A stretch of DNA of 42,356 nucleotides. Origin: Bdellovibrionaceae bacterium UBA2316. Its GTDB lineage: Bacteria; Bdellovibrionota; Bdellovibrionia; Bdellovibrionales; Bdellovibrionaceae. The notes beneath the pieces are model-generated. The model was given only the letters and a program-made list of their open reading frames with translations, searched no databases and was not told the DNA's origin. The number at the start of each line of letters is the position of its first letter. Within the stretch, counting starts at the first letter, position 1. The stretch spans positions 1-42,356 of the forward strand of contig DDVI01000055.1 in assembly GCA_002345205.1 (NCBI GenBank). Direction: 5' to 3'. The translations under genes and the position numbers were made by a program. Of the stretch, positions 15,194 through 24,072 are shown piece by piece.

Positions 15194-17695
15194 ATGAGTT
15201 TATTAGAAAAGTTCACATCCCAATATTCAAATCAGCCAAAGCAAAATATAGTTGATAGTTTGCCGTATCGAGAATTTCGGGAAGATAAAAAGCTTTTCAT
15301 TCTTCAAGATACCAGTCTTGGGGTCGTCTATAGGTTATCGCTAAAAGAGCATGAACCAATGTCCGTGAATGACTTCAAGGACTTAAAAAGCCAATTGGAT
15401 TTGATTCTGACCCTTCCATCAAATTGTTTGGCGCAGTTTTATTTCACACAAACGCCGCTTGAAATAGATACTGTCGTAAAAGCAACAAGTCTTGGTTACG
15501 AGCCAGAAAATAAAGTCGCAGAGTTTTTGAGAAATATGCGAATTTCAAAAATGGCGAGTCAGGACCTCTTTGCTCGTAGTTGCTATCTGTCGCTTCGGTT
15601 TATTCCGGACACATCGCCTTTGAATGTAGCTGAGTTGCTTCCAGAGGATATTGCTGGCTCTGTATTGCGTGGTTTAAACCAATTCGAAAGGCGCGTTGAT
15701 GAATTTGAAAAAATTCTTTCAAGAATAGAGAGCTTGAGTCAAATTAAAGTTTCAAGAATTGATGCGACTGAATTAAGAACTATTGTTCGCTCTGGATTTG
15801 GAGTCGCCGGTTCTCGAGCACTAGGTTCGATTAACAATGAAGTTCCTCTTAATGAACAAATGTTCTTTGAAACCATTCATGCTAATTCTGCGGGATTGAT
15901 CGGAGATACTAAGTCTCGAACGATTAGCTTTCTTGTACCTTCAGATCACTATGAAGGAGCTTCAAGCCTCTTTGTCCGATTAAACTTTCCATTCACATTA
16001 TCTATGAGAATGAGTTTTCCATCTAAAGGGAAAACGGCAAAGTTTTTGGGAATTAAAGAATGGTGTACAAAAAACAGTTTTTCGCCGAAATCAAGGCGGC
16101 AGTTTGATGATATTCAATCGACCAAGAAACGCCTGGCGGAAGGCGATCCGTGTGTCCACCTCACTTGGAGCGTAACAGTCTATGGTGAATCGGATCAGGA
16201 ACTAAACGACCGGGCAAACAAAGTTTCAACATTTGCAGTTGAAGCATTCGACTGCAATTCAATCATTGAATCAGAAATTGGTTTTGATCTCTTGAGGGCT
16301 GGACTTCCACTACATTTCGATCCAAAAAGTGAATGGGGTACTCAAAGACATATACCACTTCATCGAAGTGAAATTATTAACTTCCTTCCTATTTTTGACT
16401 CATTCAAAGGAACCGATAAGCCGTTACAGATTTATCGATCTCGAGATCGCAATTTAGTTCCCTTTTCTACTGTCGAAGGTCAAACTAGCCAACATGGAAT
16501 TTTCCTCGGCGATTCTGGGTCAGGAAAGTCGGCATTCATAAATTCTGTTATAAACGGGCTCAAAGCAATTAACCCCGAGCCTATTTGTTTCGTACTGGAT
16601 TTTAATACAAGTCAGACGATGAATGTTAAATTTTATAATGGCGAATTGAACGTCTTTAATCATGGGCGTTCGTGTCCTGCCAGTGTGTTTCGTGGAGTCT
16701 ACGATCAAAAGAAAATATCGGTTCTGACAAATTGGGTTTGCGAAGCTATTCGCCTTACTTCTCCAAGTTTTGTTATCGAGAGCGAGCATAAGGAAGCTAT
16801 TTCGCAAGCAGTTCGACTCGCATTTAAGAAAAAGGTCTTAGCTTCCGGATTAAAATTTGTCGAGGGCGAATTGTTTGAGTTTGAGAACAACGAGGCCATC
16901 TGCGTTGATATGGACTCGTTAGCTGCGGAACTGGCTTACCTTCCTGCACTTGAAGGCTTCGAACGGTTCAGAAAGCCCATTGAGGATCTACTTGTGAAGC
17001 TCCGCAACTTTTACGGCGACGGCCTTTACGCCAATTATTTTCGACCTTCAACGGATCGTTTAAATTTTGATAAGCGGTTTTACGTCTATGATTTAGGGCA
17101 GATTCAAGACGATCCCGTCCTTCTGAATTTAACAGTAGGCAGTATCTTTGAAGAAATACGACAGCTAAAGCTACTTCCCGAAAATCAATCTCGGGAAATC
17201 TGGGCAATCTTAGACGAAATCGCGGCCTTGGGTCGTGAGAGCGAGCTGTTGACTCAGTATTTTATCAACAAGGCTGAAACTGCTCGGAAGGACGCTTTTT
17301 GGATATACGGCGCAACGAACCGTCCCCAAAACTTTTTCGAGATTCCCGTATGCCTTGCTCTATTTCAAGTTGCTGAGCATTTTTGTTTTCTTCCGATGGA
17401 CAAGGATAATGTTCAAAAGCTTTCGACTTATTCAGAAAAGATTACGGAAGCGGATAAAGAGAACATTACCTCACTGCGAACCGAGCGCGGCGTAAAGAGC
17501 GAAATCTATTATGTCGGTAAATCCACGGGAAAGCGTGGCGTTTTGGTTTATGAGCAGACTCCTCACGAACGATGGCAGTCGCCCACTAATGCAAAAGAAG
17601 GGCGCGAAGCGCTGAAGAGTCTAAAGAAACACGATGATGATGCAGTCAAAGCGATTGAATACCTCGTTTTGAACCACCCAAACGGAATCGCGTAG
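15194..17695 (+). CDS. traC: TraC (VirB4-type) ATPase
   Basis: An 833-aa protein, the normal length for F-type TraC. The N-terminal half is the VirB4 family domain. The C-terminal RecA-like ATPase has Walker A GDSGSGKS at 439-446, a Walker B IWAILDEIAAL at about 668-678, and a late ATNRPQNFFE sensor-like segment. TraC powers pilus assembly at the cytoplasmic face of the inner membrane. It starts 8 nt after traV. Confidence 0.92.
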   Translation: MSLLEKFTSQYSNQPKQNIVDSLPYREFREDKKLFILQDTSLGVVYRLSLKEHEPMSVNDFKDLKSQLDLILTLPSNCLAQFYFTQTPLEIDTVVKATSLGYEPENKVAEFLRNMRISKMASQDLFARSCYLSLRFIPDTSPLNVAELLPEDIAGSVLRGLNQFERRVDEFEKILSRIESLSQIKVSRIDATELRTIVRSGFGVAGSRALGSINNEVPLNEQMFFETIHANSAGLIGDTKSRTISFLVPSDHYEGASSLFVRLNFPFTLSMRMSFPSKGKTAKFLGIKEWCTKNSFSPKSRRQFDDIQSTKKRLAEGDPCVHLTWSVTVYGESDQELNDRANKVSTFAVEAFDCNSIIESEIGFDLLRAGLPLHFDPKSEWGTQRHIPLHRSEIINFLPIFDSFKGTDKPLQIYRSRDRNLVPFSTVEGQTSQHGIFLGDSGSGKSAFINSVINGLKAINPEPICFVLDFNTSQTMNVKFYNGELNVFNHGRSCPASVFRGVYDQKKISVLTNWVCEAIRLTSPSFVIESEHKEAISQAVRLAFKKKVLASGLKFVEGELFEFENNEAICVDMDSLAAELAYLPALEGFERFRKPIEDLLVKLRNFYGDGLYANYFRPSTDRLNFDKRFYVYDLGQIQDDPVLLNLTVGSIFEEIRQLKLLPENQSREIWAILDEIAALGRESELLTQYFINKAETARKDAFWIYGATNRPQNFFEIPVCLALFQVAEHFCFLPMDKDNVQKLSTYSEKITEADKENITSLRTERGVKSEIYYVGKSTGKRGVLVYEQTPHERWQSPTNAKEGREALKSLKKHDDDAVKAIEYLVLNHPNGIA

Positions 17696-17707
17696 AAAGG
17701 AAATAAT

Positions 17708-18193
17708 ATGAAAGTAGAAGGTTTAGGAGATCAAAGGCGATCAACACTTTTCCAAATTCGTTCGATTATTGAAGAACATGACGGTCTTTCTTTCGATCAG
17801 TTTAAGGGCATGGTTGCACAATATAAAAAGGAAGATCCCATTGTTCACCAGATCTTGGATGAATCAATTGAGACGGCCAATTTGAATTACACTCGCTACC
17901 TTAACAATTTGCTGGCAGGAAGCAAGTATGGACTAGCAAGTCTTACAATTCAGTCAGCAGAGGAAGAGGGTTCTGTCCTTGGGAAAATGATGTCCGAGCG
18001 TCGCGAACAGATTAAAAGCGAGAAGGATTATCGGAAGTTGTTTCTTGGTCCACAACTTGGAAAACAAATTCAGATCCATGAAATCAAGCTCCGTCAGGCT
18101 CAAAAACAGGAAATCAAACAACAACGTAGCGAGCTAAAAGCTTTAGCAAAGGCTCAAAGAAAGCCCCTAGGTATTTTTAGTTTCGGACTTTAA
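17708..18193 (+). CDS. hypothetical helical protein between traC and traH
   Basis: A 161-aa protein, hydrophilic and almost entirely helical. The C-terminal third is rich in Lys, Gln and Glu and probably a coiled coil (LRQAQKQEIKQQRSELKALA). It has no signal peptide, so it should be cytoplasmic. It begins 12 nt after traC with an AAAGGA site. In F this interval holds traW, traU, trbC and traN, none of which resembles it. Confidence 0.6.
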   Translation: MKVEGLGDQRRSTLFQIRSIIEEHDGLSFDQFKGMVAQYKKEDPIVHQILDESIETANLNYTRYLNNLLAGSKYGLASLTIQSAEEEGSVLGKMMSERREQIKSEKDYRKLFLGPQLGKQIQIHEIKLRQAQKQEIKQQRSELKALAKAQRKPLGIFSFGL

Positions 18194-18205
18194 AAAGGAG
18201 GAAAA

Positions 18206-19507
18206 ATGAAATTAGAATCAAAGATTCTACTTTTTTGTATTCTAATGACTTCAGGTTTTGCGCGAGCAGATTTTTCTTACCGCAATTCAACGAAGGTAAA
18301 TTCTTTCGGACTCCGTGACTTGTCTGATACCAGCCCCACCTCACTTGATCGTTACAAGGTTATTGATTTGTCTGCGAAGGTCGAAGTCGGTGCAAGTTGT
18401 GGCGAAATGAATGTCGCTACGAATCTCCAAGCAAATTTAAAGGACTTACTTAGCGACGATTTTTTCAAAGGCGTTGGAAATCAAATTCAAAGTGCCGGTG
18501 GAATGCTGGCGCTTTGCTATTTGTCACCCTCGTATTGTGCCATCGCAAAGCATATGCGAATGTCATCGCACTTTCTTAGCCAATTGAATCTCGACAGTTG
18601 TTCGATGATCGATAAATACGTTGATAGTCGCGTAGCTGACTACGATATGTCGAAACAACAATGTGTGCGCAAGAAAATGAGTGAAAACGGTCGAGATGTA
18701 AAGGCTGCTCTTGAAGAATGCGGAAATAGACTGAGTAAACTCGAAGACTGGGCCGGTGGAAAAAACGGTCCTGTAAAGGCTAACACACTTATTGAATCGA
18801 CCGCTAAATGGGCTGGCTTACGAGGAGACGATTCTGAAAGAATCATCCAGATGACCAAATCGTTTGTGGGAGACACGGTAGTTTCCGAAGGAAAAGTGAG
18901 CGTTGAGTTTGGTCCTAAATCAAGGCTTACAACCCCTCGCGAATATATTAGTGAGGCGTCTGCGTCCGTTTCAGAAAAGTTGAGCGATTTAATGAATGAC
19001 CTTGAACGTGATGAAGTTCAAGGAAGTTTTAGTTCTGCAACCAGAAAAAAGATCCAGGATATTTTTGAAAACGGACTACCTCAAGACGTCGCAATGGAAG
19101 CAGTTAGGAAACTCTATTATTTGCCGAATAGATCACGACGTGATGCCATTCGAAGACTTGCTCAAGTCGTTGCCGCAAACAACGTTGCGCAAGACGCAGA
19201 AAAAAGTCTTGAGGTCTTAGCCTTAGCTTCTCGAAATCCAAATCTTCCGCCTCATCGGCAAAAAGAAGCAATGGAGCTTCGACAGCAACTGAAGGATTCA
19301 CTTGAGGCAACCCTTGAGCTACGAAAATCCGGAACTGACCAGTTAAGAACAGTTTTGGCTTCAGTCCAAGAAGACGGCTCATATTACGAATCAGGTGTTA
19401 CGAGACGAAACCTCGAGAGCCAAGCTTCAAAAATAAATCAAGGAAAGTTGAAAGAAATGTTTTTTGATTGTTCGGACCCCACGTTCTGCAATTCTGGAGG
19501 GTTTTAG
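18206..19507 (+). CDS. traH: TraH-like pilus assembly protein
   Basis: A 433-aa protein with a signal peptide (MKLESKILLFCILMTSGFARA). It has the TraH-like N-terminal region SCGEMNVATNLQANLKDLL, a hydrophobic stretch with paired Cys (LALCYLSPSYC), and an NLDSCSMID segment matching the family pattern of conserved cysteines. The C-terminal part is helical. TraH is a periplasmic or outer-membrane protein needed for F pilus extension. AAGGAGG precedes the start, and the stop lies 2 nt before traG. Confidence 0.7.
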   Translation: MKLESKILLFCILMTSGFARADFSYRNSTKVNSFGLRDLSDTSPTSLDRYKVIDLSAKVEVGASCGEMNVATNLQANLKDLLSDDFFKGVGNQIQSAGGMLALCYLSPSYCAIAKHMRMSSHFLSQLNLDSCSMIDKYVDSRVADYDMSKQQCVRKKMSENGRDVKAALEECGNRLSKLEDWAGGKNGPVKANTLIESTAKWAGLRGDDSERIIQMTKSFVGDTVVSEGKVSVEFGPKSRLTTPREYISEASASVSEKLSDLMNDLERDEVQGSFSSATRKKIQDIFENGLPQDVAMEAVRKLYYLPNRSRRDAIRRLAQVVAANNVAQDAEKSLEVLALASRNPNLPPHRQKEAMELRQQLKDSLEATLELRKSGTDQLRTVLASVQEDGSYYESGVTRRNLESQASKINQGKLKEMFFDCSDPTFCNSGGF

Positions 19508-19509
19508 TT

Positions 19510-20997
19510 ATGCATGCATTAACTGCTGTTGAAGCCTACTTCACCTATATGGGTCTCTATTGGTATACAGAAATTGTTAGATTCTTAGCGAGCGATCATT
19601 TTGTGCGCGCACTCTGTTTGCTTGTTTTCGGAATTCTATTTTTAACTACAGTTATTCAGTTATTTGCTAGGCAGATGGGAACAACGGTTTTCTCTTCTTC
19701 GTATGTATCAGTGGGAACTTTAGTGAAAGTCATTGTTTGTTATCTTCTGGGACTGGCCTGTCTAAAAGTCAGCAACCACACGATGGTTAAGACGTTTACA
19801 AAGGAATCTTGGGAGGACAGTCCCTACATTGTTTCACGGTTAGGCTCAGTGGATAAGGATATTCGCTTGAGTTTACCTGTTGATTTAATGGTTCGTAGTG
19901 CTGAGGAAATTAGTTGGCTGATGACGAAGCTTACAGACTTGTTAATGAAGGGCCCGCATTCCAATGCCGAATCGCCGAACCTGTATTACAAAGCTTTATT
20001 GCTTGCAGGTGCAACGACGATCGATGATCCAAAACTACGATCAAAGTTGGAACTTTATTCACAAGACTGTATTGAGCGACTCTTACCTTCGTTTGAAAAG
20101 TCCGTGAATGATCGAAAATCTGGAGCAGATGGATTGTTAAATTTATCGGAAGCAAGTTCAAACGCACTTTCGGAGATTCAACTAGACGGAGGAAAAACTT
20201 GCTTTGATCTGAGACAAGAAGTTCAAAACGATTTGCATCAAGTCGCTTTGCCATCAATGGGCTGGGAAGAAAACGTTTTATCTAAATTGAAAGGACCATC
20301 TCCCATTTCGACTGAGCAGATGTCGAACTTCAAAGTTTCGTCTGCTCTTCTGAATTTCTATATCGAGAAGAATGAAAAAGGAATGGGAGTAATCAATGGC
20401 GGCGAAGTGCAAGGCGTTTATGGAAGAATCCTTCAGTATTTAGGAAGACTTGTTAGTCACGAGGGAATTCTTAGAAGTCTGAATTTACGAGAATCTGCCG
20501 GAGTTGGAGTTGCTGTTGAACGCGCTAAAGAGTTCAACGAACAACTACGTGTGGCACCGATGATCTTAGGTTTAACTAAAGCCGCGCTTCTCGTTGCAAG
20601 TTGTTTGCTACCGTTCTTCATTATCGCCTTGAGGTGGCGAGTGGTGATTTGGTGGTTCATGGTTTATTTGTCTGTCTGTCTTTGGGTACCGATTTGGACA
20701 GGCCTCTATCATTTGTTAACGAATGTTTTTGTGGTTCCTGAAACTATGAAGCTCTTCGGGCAAATGACGGACTCTTACTCGCTCTATTCGGCGATGCTCA
20801 TTAGCGATCAGGCCTATTATATTTCTTCCGCAATTAGCTGGGCGCAAATTGCTGTGGGTCCTGGACTGTCAGCTATGGTTGGCTTTTTTGCCGGGCAATG
20901 GCTCTTAAGTAGTCGCGGAGATCACATGCCAGTCGCCATTCAACAGGTCACAGAAGCTTCAACCACGGTTGCTAGAGTTGCTGGGATGGTTCCATGA
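19510..20997 (+). CDS. traG: TraG N-terminal-type (VirB6-like) membrane protein
   Basis: A 495-aa protein starting MHALTAVEAYFTYMGLYWYT at 19510, where GGAGG at 19496-19500 supports the start; the frame is open further upstream inside traH. It has hydrophobic segments near residues 30-110, a large periplasmic or cytoplasmic middle, and a C-terminal cluster of helices (LLVASCLLPFFIIALRWRVV, WWFMVYLSVCLWVPI). This is the layout of the N-terminal part of F TraG, needed for pilus assembly. F TraG has a further periplasmic region of some 400 residues for mating-pair stabilisation and entry exclusion. That region is missing here. Confidence 0.7.
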   Translation: MHALTAVEAYFTYMGLYWYTEIVRFLASDHFVRALCLLVFGILFLTTVIQLFARQMGTTVFSSSYVSVGTLVKVIVCYLLGLACLKVSNHTMVKTFTKESWEDSPYIVSRLGSVDKDIRLSLPVDLMVRSAEEISWLMTKLTDLLMKGPHSNAESPNLYYKALLLAGATTIDDPKLRSKLELYSQDCIERLLPSFEKSVNDRKSGADGLLNLSEASSNALSEIQLDGGKTCFDLRQEVQNDLHQVALPSMGWEENVLSKLKGPSPISTEQMSNFKVSSALLNFYIEKNEKGMGVINGGEVQGVYGRILQYLGRLVSHEGILRSLNLRESAGVGVAVERAKEFNEQLRVAPMILGLTKAALLVASCLLPFFIIALRWRVVIWWFMVYLSVCLWVPIWTGLYHLLTNVFVVPETMKLFGQMTDSYSLYSAMLISDQAYYISSAISWAQIAVGPGLSAMVGFFAGQWLLSSRGDHMPVAIQQVTEASTTVARVAGMVP

Positions 20998-21020
20998 CGG
21001 TTGAAGAGTTCTCAATAAGG

Positions 21021-21106
21021 GGGCTTGGGGTTCACCCCAACAAGAGAGGACTTGGGATATCCAAGTCCATGCTTGCCATCCGGGAATTCGCGCCTTTTTT
21101 AGGCGC
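21021..21106 (+). other. cluster of three inverted repeats; candidate oriT
   Basis: The only sizeable gap in the transfer region lies between traG and mobC. It holds three hairpins in a row: TTGGGGT/ACCCCAA at 21025-21040, GGACTTGG/CCAAGTCC at 21048-21068 (5-nt spacer) and GCGCCT/AGGCGC at 21090-21106 around five Ts. Origins of transfer of MOBP systems usually sit next to mobC and the relaxase gene and contain inverted repeats, so this is the best oriT candidate. The third hairpin could alternatively be a terminator or attenuator for the tra operon. I did not find a convincing nic consensus; CCATCCGGG at 21077-21084 is only a weak resemblance. Confidence 0.45.
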
Positions 21107-21144
21107 TCAAGCTTTTAAGAAATGTTCTATACAGGAGGTAAAAA

Positions 21145-21507
21145 ATGAATTCAGAAAATAAAGAAAAGTTACAAAAAAATCGTCCTGGCACATTTATTCG
21201 CTTTTCTGAAGATGAACAAAATCGTTTGGACACTGAATCACTTATTTTGGGGAAGAGTATTCCGACACTACTGCGTGATTCATACTTCAATAGACTACCT
21301 ACAAAGCCATTAATTGATAATGAAGGTACAAAAAGCATTTTAGCCCAACTAGGCCGAATCGGTAATAATATCAATCAACTTGCAAAAAACTCTAACCGTG
21401 GCCTTCCTATATTAAAGTCTGATTTGGCTCAAATTGAGGAACAAATCAGCCTGATCCTTCAATACATAACGAGGTCCAATGGCGTATGTAAAAATCAAAA
21501 CAAATAG
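21145..21507 (+). CDS. mobC: MobC-family relaxosome accessory protein
   Basis: A 120-aa protein. A basic N-terminus with a ribbon-helix-helix-like segment (GTFIRFSEDEQNRLDTESL) is followed by the MobC signature LAQLGRIGNNINQLAKNSNR at about 70-90 and a C-terminal helix. MobC helps melt oriT and load the relaxase. Start is supported by AGGAGGT at 21134-21140. The end overlaps the relaxase start by 29 nt. Confidence 0.85.
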   Translation: MNSENKEKLQKNRPGTFIRFSEDEQNRLDTESLILGKSIPTLLRDSYFNRLPTKPLIDNEGTKSILAQLGRIGNNINQLAKNSNRGLPILKSDLAQIEEQISLILQYITRSNGVCKNQNK

Positions 21508-23233
21508 GAATATTTTTGGTATCGCTGAGTACGTGTTAGGCAAACGAGATATTGATGATCCGCTCGAACTAAATGATTGCAGTGAGGGTTTCGTGGTTGA
21601 ACAGTTTATCGCAACTCAAATGGTCCATGGAGTAAAAGAAAATTTCAAAGCATTCCATATCATTCAAGCATTCAATGAGGAAGATAGTAAAAAGTTAGCG
21701 CCAGATGAGTATACAAAGATAGGTCGAAAAATGATCGAAGAAATGTTCCCTGGGTATCAGTTTGCTGTGGTCACTCATACTGATAAAGGTCACATTCATA
21801 ACCATATCATGCTTAATCCTGTAAATCTGGACAATGGCGAAAGAATTTGGAACAAAATAAGACATGTACATGATTTAAGAAATATAAGTGATTCGCTCTG
21901 TATCGAAAAAGGACTTTCTATCATTGAATCACAGTCAAAAGAAGCTTTTAATAAAGCTCCCAAGGAAATCCAAGACTTAAAAAAGCGAAGTGGGTTTTCT
22001 TATGTTTTAGACCTTAGAGAAAAAGCAGAATTTGCTCGTGGTATTGCAACTAGTTTTGACGAATACGCTGGAGTTCTAAATCAGTTCGGAATCCAGGTAA
22101 GAGTTGAAAATAAACACATTTCGTACAAATACCCCGACAGAAAAGCTAGACGTGATGATACCAACGGTCTTGGCGCGAAGTTCTCTAAATCTGGGTTGAT
22201 TGAACAGTTTAAAAAGAATTATCAAATTTTTTATGAAGCAGGATTAAAGAAAACGCCAATCGAAAAAATAAATTTTTCGAACCATTGGAAAGTTCACCGG
22301 CAGAATAAAGATCAAAACATACCGGAGTATCGCTATGAGGGACTCATCATCCCAAAAGATCTCATTAAGCAAATCCAAAAACTAGATATTCAGGAGTATG
22401 GAAAGAATCTGGGACAAATATTTGAAGTTGATTCAGATGGAAAAATGCATATGCCTGGTCGAGAGCATGTGAAAATCAAAGGCAATCATTGGCATAACGA
22501 AAAGGCTAAAACGCGAGGTGGTTCGCTTGAGTTTATAAATTACACTCATCAAGAATCTTGGTTAGAAACATTGAAGAGATTTGACAACACAGGAATGGTT
22601 GAAGCTGTCCAAAATCTTATTGAAGATCGAACACCGAGCTTTAAAGCCTTCTATGTGCCTCAGCCATTTCGTAAAGCAAAAGCTGAAAAAGAAATATCCA
22701 TTAAAAGCGCTCTTTTTGAAACGTCAAAAATTTTGTCAACACTTTCTAAAGACAAAAGATTTAAGGCGTGTTCTGGAGGGCGCTACAAATTCATTTCTCA
22801 GGAAAATCCAAATGCAAGTCTTACAGGCTACATTATCAATGGTCGCTGGGTAACACGCAAACGACACGGAATCGGCGGGACGTTCTTCTCTGTAGTTAAA
22901 AATGCAAAAGATCCCCTACTAATTTTCGAGGACCCACCTTCGTTTTTATCTTCAGGAAAAGCCTTCGATCAAACTCTGAAAGGTAGAAAGCCTGTTAATG
23001 TCATCGTTCCCCTTAAACCAATAGATGAATTCTTAAATGAGAAAAAAGACTTTTTAAAATCGTTTCCGAATGTGCGAGTGGTGACATCAAAAGAATCACT
23101 TTCATGGGGTCTAGAAGGTCAGACTCGGTCATTCGAAAATGAACAAAGATCTGAATGGGAAAAAGCCCTCGGAATTAAATTCAACTCAATCGAGGAATTA
23201 TTAAAAGACCTTATTTTAGGTAGAACTCTCTAA
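21479..23233 (+). CDS. MOBP-type relaxase (MobA/VirD2 family)
   Basis: A 584-aa protein. Residues 1-150 form the relaxase domain: MAYVKIKTNRNIFGIAEYVL with Tyr residues near the start, HIIQAF, then the three-His metal motif in HTDKGHIHNHIMLN (His105, His107, His109). It would nick oriT and remain covalently linked to the transferred strand. The C-terminal 300 residues include RKRHGIGGTFFSVV and LLIFEDPPSFLSSG, which vaguely recall primase or Toprim-like accessory domains; I cannot confirm that. Translation is coupled to mobC by overlap. A MOBP relaxase is not the usual partner of F-type transfer systems. Confidence 0.88.
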   Translation: MAYVKIKTNRNIFGIAEYVLGKRDIDDPLELNDCSEGFVVEQFIATQMVHGVKENFKAFHIIQAFNEEDSKKLAPDEYTKIGRKMIEEMFPGYQFAVVTHTDKGHIHNHIMLNPVNLDNGERIWNKIRHVHDLRNISDSLCIEKGLSIIESQSKEAFNKAPKEIQDLKKRSGFSYVLDLREKAEFARGIATSFDEYAGVLNQFGIQVRVENKHISYKYPDRKARRDDTNGLGAKFSKSGLIEQFKKNYQIFYEAGLKKTPIEKINFSNHWKVHRQNKDQNIPEYRYEGLIIPKDLIKQIQKLDIQEYGKNLGQIFEVDSDGKMHMPGREHVKIKGNHWHNEKAKTRGGSLEFINYTHQESWLETLKRFDNTGMVEAVQNLIEDRTPSFKAFYVPQPFRKAKAEKEISIKSALFETSKILSTLSKDKRFKACSGGRYKFISQENPNASLTGYIINGRWVTRKRHGIGGTFFSVVKNAKDPLLIFEDPPSFLSSGKAFDQTLKGRKPVNVIVPLKPIDEFLNEKKDFLKSFPNVRVVTSKESLSWGLEGQTRSFENEQRSEWEKALGIKFNSIEELLKDLILGRTL

Positions 23234-23248
23234 GAAAGGAGAAAGTAA

Positions 23249-23602
23249 ATGGAATCTGTAAAAGTAAAAATAGGACAAACTGAAAAAAGTGAAAATTCTG
23301 GGAAAGTTATCAGAGTAAGCGAAAAGCACAGGCAAATTATTGAGAATGGGCGCAAAGAAATCAACAAAGACCAAACATATAAGAGAAAAATTAGTTGCTC
23401 TAGGTATCTCGAAAAATTAATTGAAGACTACTGGCAAAAACCAATTCCTGAACTTCAGAAGGAACGTGAAGGTTCAAAAGATTGGCTTGAGCTTAGGTAC
23501 AAACAAGAAGACCCGAACATTCCATTTTTTGATTGGGTCCGACTTCAAGTTGAATCCGGAGGTAAAAAATCATTAAAACGTAGCAATGGAGGTGAAAAGT
23601 GA
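23249..23602 (+). CDS. hypothetical basic protein downstream of the relaxase
   Basis: A 117-aa protein rich in Lys and Glu, with a helical segment ISCSRYLEKLIEDYWQKPIP that could be the second half of a ribbon-helix-helix DNA-binding domain. The C-terminus ends in a Lys-rich tail. AAGGAG precedes the ATG. Sited just after the relaxase, it may be a relaxosome accessory or regulator, but this is inference. Confidence 0.6.
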   Translation: MESVKVKIGQTEKSENSGKVIRVSEKHRQIIENGRKEINKDQTYKRKISCSRYLEKLIEDYWQKPIPELQKEREGSKDWLELRYKQEDPNIPFFDWVRLQVESGGKKSLKRSNGGEK

Positions 23603-23751
23603 TTAGAAATTCATTTCTAAAATTTTCGACATCAGCAGTTGCCGTTTGTTTGATTGGTTGCGCGGTGCTTACCTCCCGACAAGAAAAACAAGACAAAGCC
23701 GTATCGCTCATCGAGTCGCAATCGTTAGCAATTATAACACTAATCAAATAA
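23599..23751 (+). CDS. tiny lipoprotein
   Basis: A 50-aa product from GTG at 23599, overlapping the previous stop as GTGA, with GGAGGTG upstream. MIRNSFLKFSTSAVAVCLIGC is a lipoprotein signal with lipobox LIGC; the mature part is only about 30 aa, ending IITLIK. Small lipoproteins on conjugative elements often serve in entry exclusion or lysis-type functions, but nothing here shows which. Confidence 0.6.
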   Translation: MIRNSFLKFSTSAVAVCLIGCAVLTSRQEKQDKAVSLIESQSLAIITLIK

Positions 23752-23764
23752 GGGGGTCTTTTGC

Positions 23765-23926
23765 TTGACCATAAAGACTATCAATTTTTCAGTTGTCCCG
23801 CTGCTTCATTTTCTCAAGGAAGCGTTGAATATTTTGGCTCTACTAATAGCAGTTCTTTTCATTTTTGGAACTTCACCAAGCGCGGACGGCGAAGAATCGA
23901 TTTTAGAAACAAGTGCGTTCAAATAG
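23765..23926 (+). CDS. tiny single-pass membrane or exported protein
   Basis: A 53-aa product from TTG at 23765, with AGGGGGT at 23751-23757 at good spacing. It has a hydrophobic stretch LNILALLIAVLFIFGTSPSA resembling a signal peptide, then an acidic tail DGEESILETSAFK. It follows the tiny lipoprotein directly and precedes a hairpin. A different frame of similar length overlaps here, but this one has the ribosome-site spacing and membrane-protein composition. Confidence 0.4.
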   Translation: MTIKTINFSVVPLLHFLKEALNILALLIAVLFIFGTSPSADGEESILETSAFK

Positions 23927-23978
23927 CGGTAGCCATGTCCATTTATATGTGTGCAATTTCGCTGCACGGTTGCCAATG

Positions 23979-24015
23979 AAAATGAACAATTTTGAAATAC
24001 AAAATTGTTCATTTT
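23979..24015 (+). terminator. perfect 16-bp AT-rich hairpin
   Basis: AAAATGAACAATTTTG at 23979-23994 and its exact reverse complement at 24000-24015 flank a 5-nt loop (AAATA), with a T run at the end. It lies between the mobilisation genes and the excisionase-integrase pair and probably terminates transcription, perhaps in both directions. The low GC of the stem also allows a protein-binding operator. Confidence 0.6.
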
Positions 24016-24072
24016 TCGATGCATTAACTTGCTCGTTTTCCCTTGCGAAATGGGAGTGAAGGAATTAAATTT

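Noticed and set aside
23761..23979. 72-aa frame starting at TTG 23761
   Set aside because: It overlaps the 53-aa frame starting 4 nt later, which has a membrane-protein composition; the 72-aa translation looks random.
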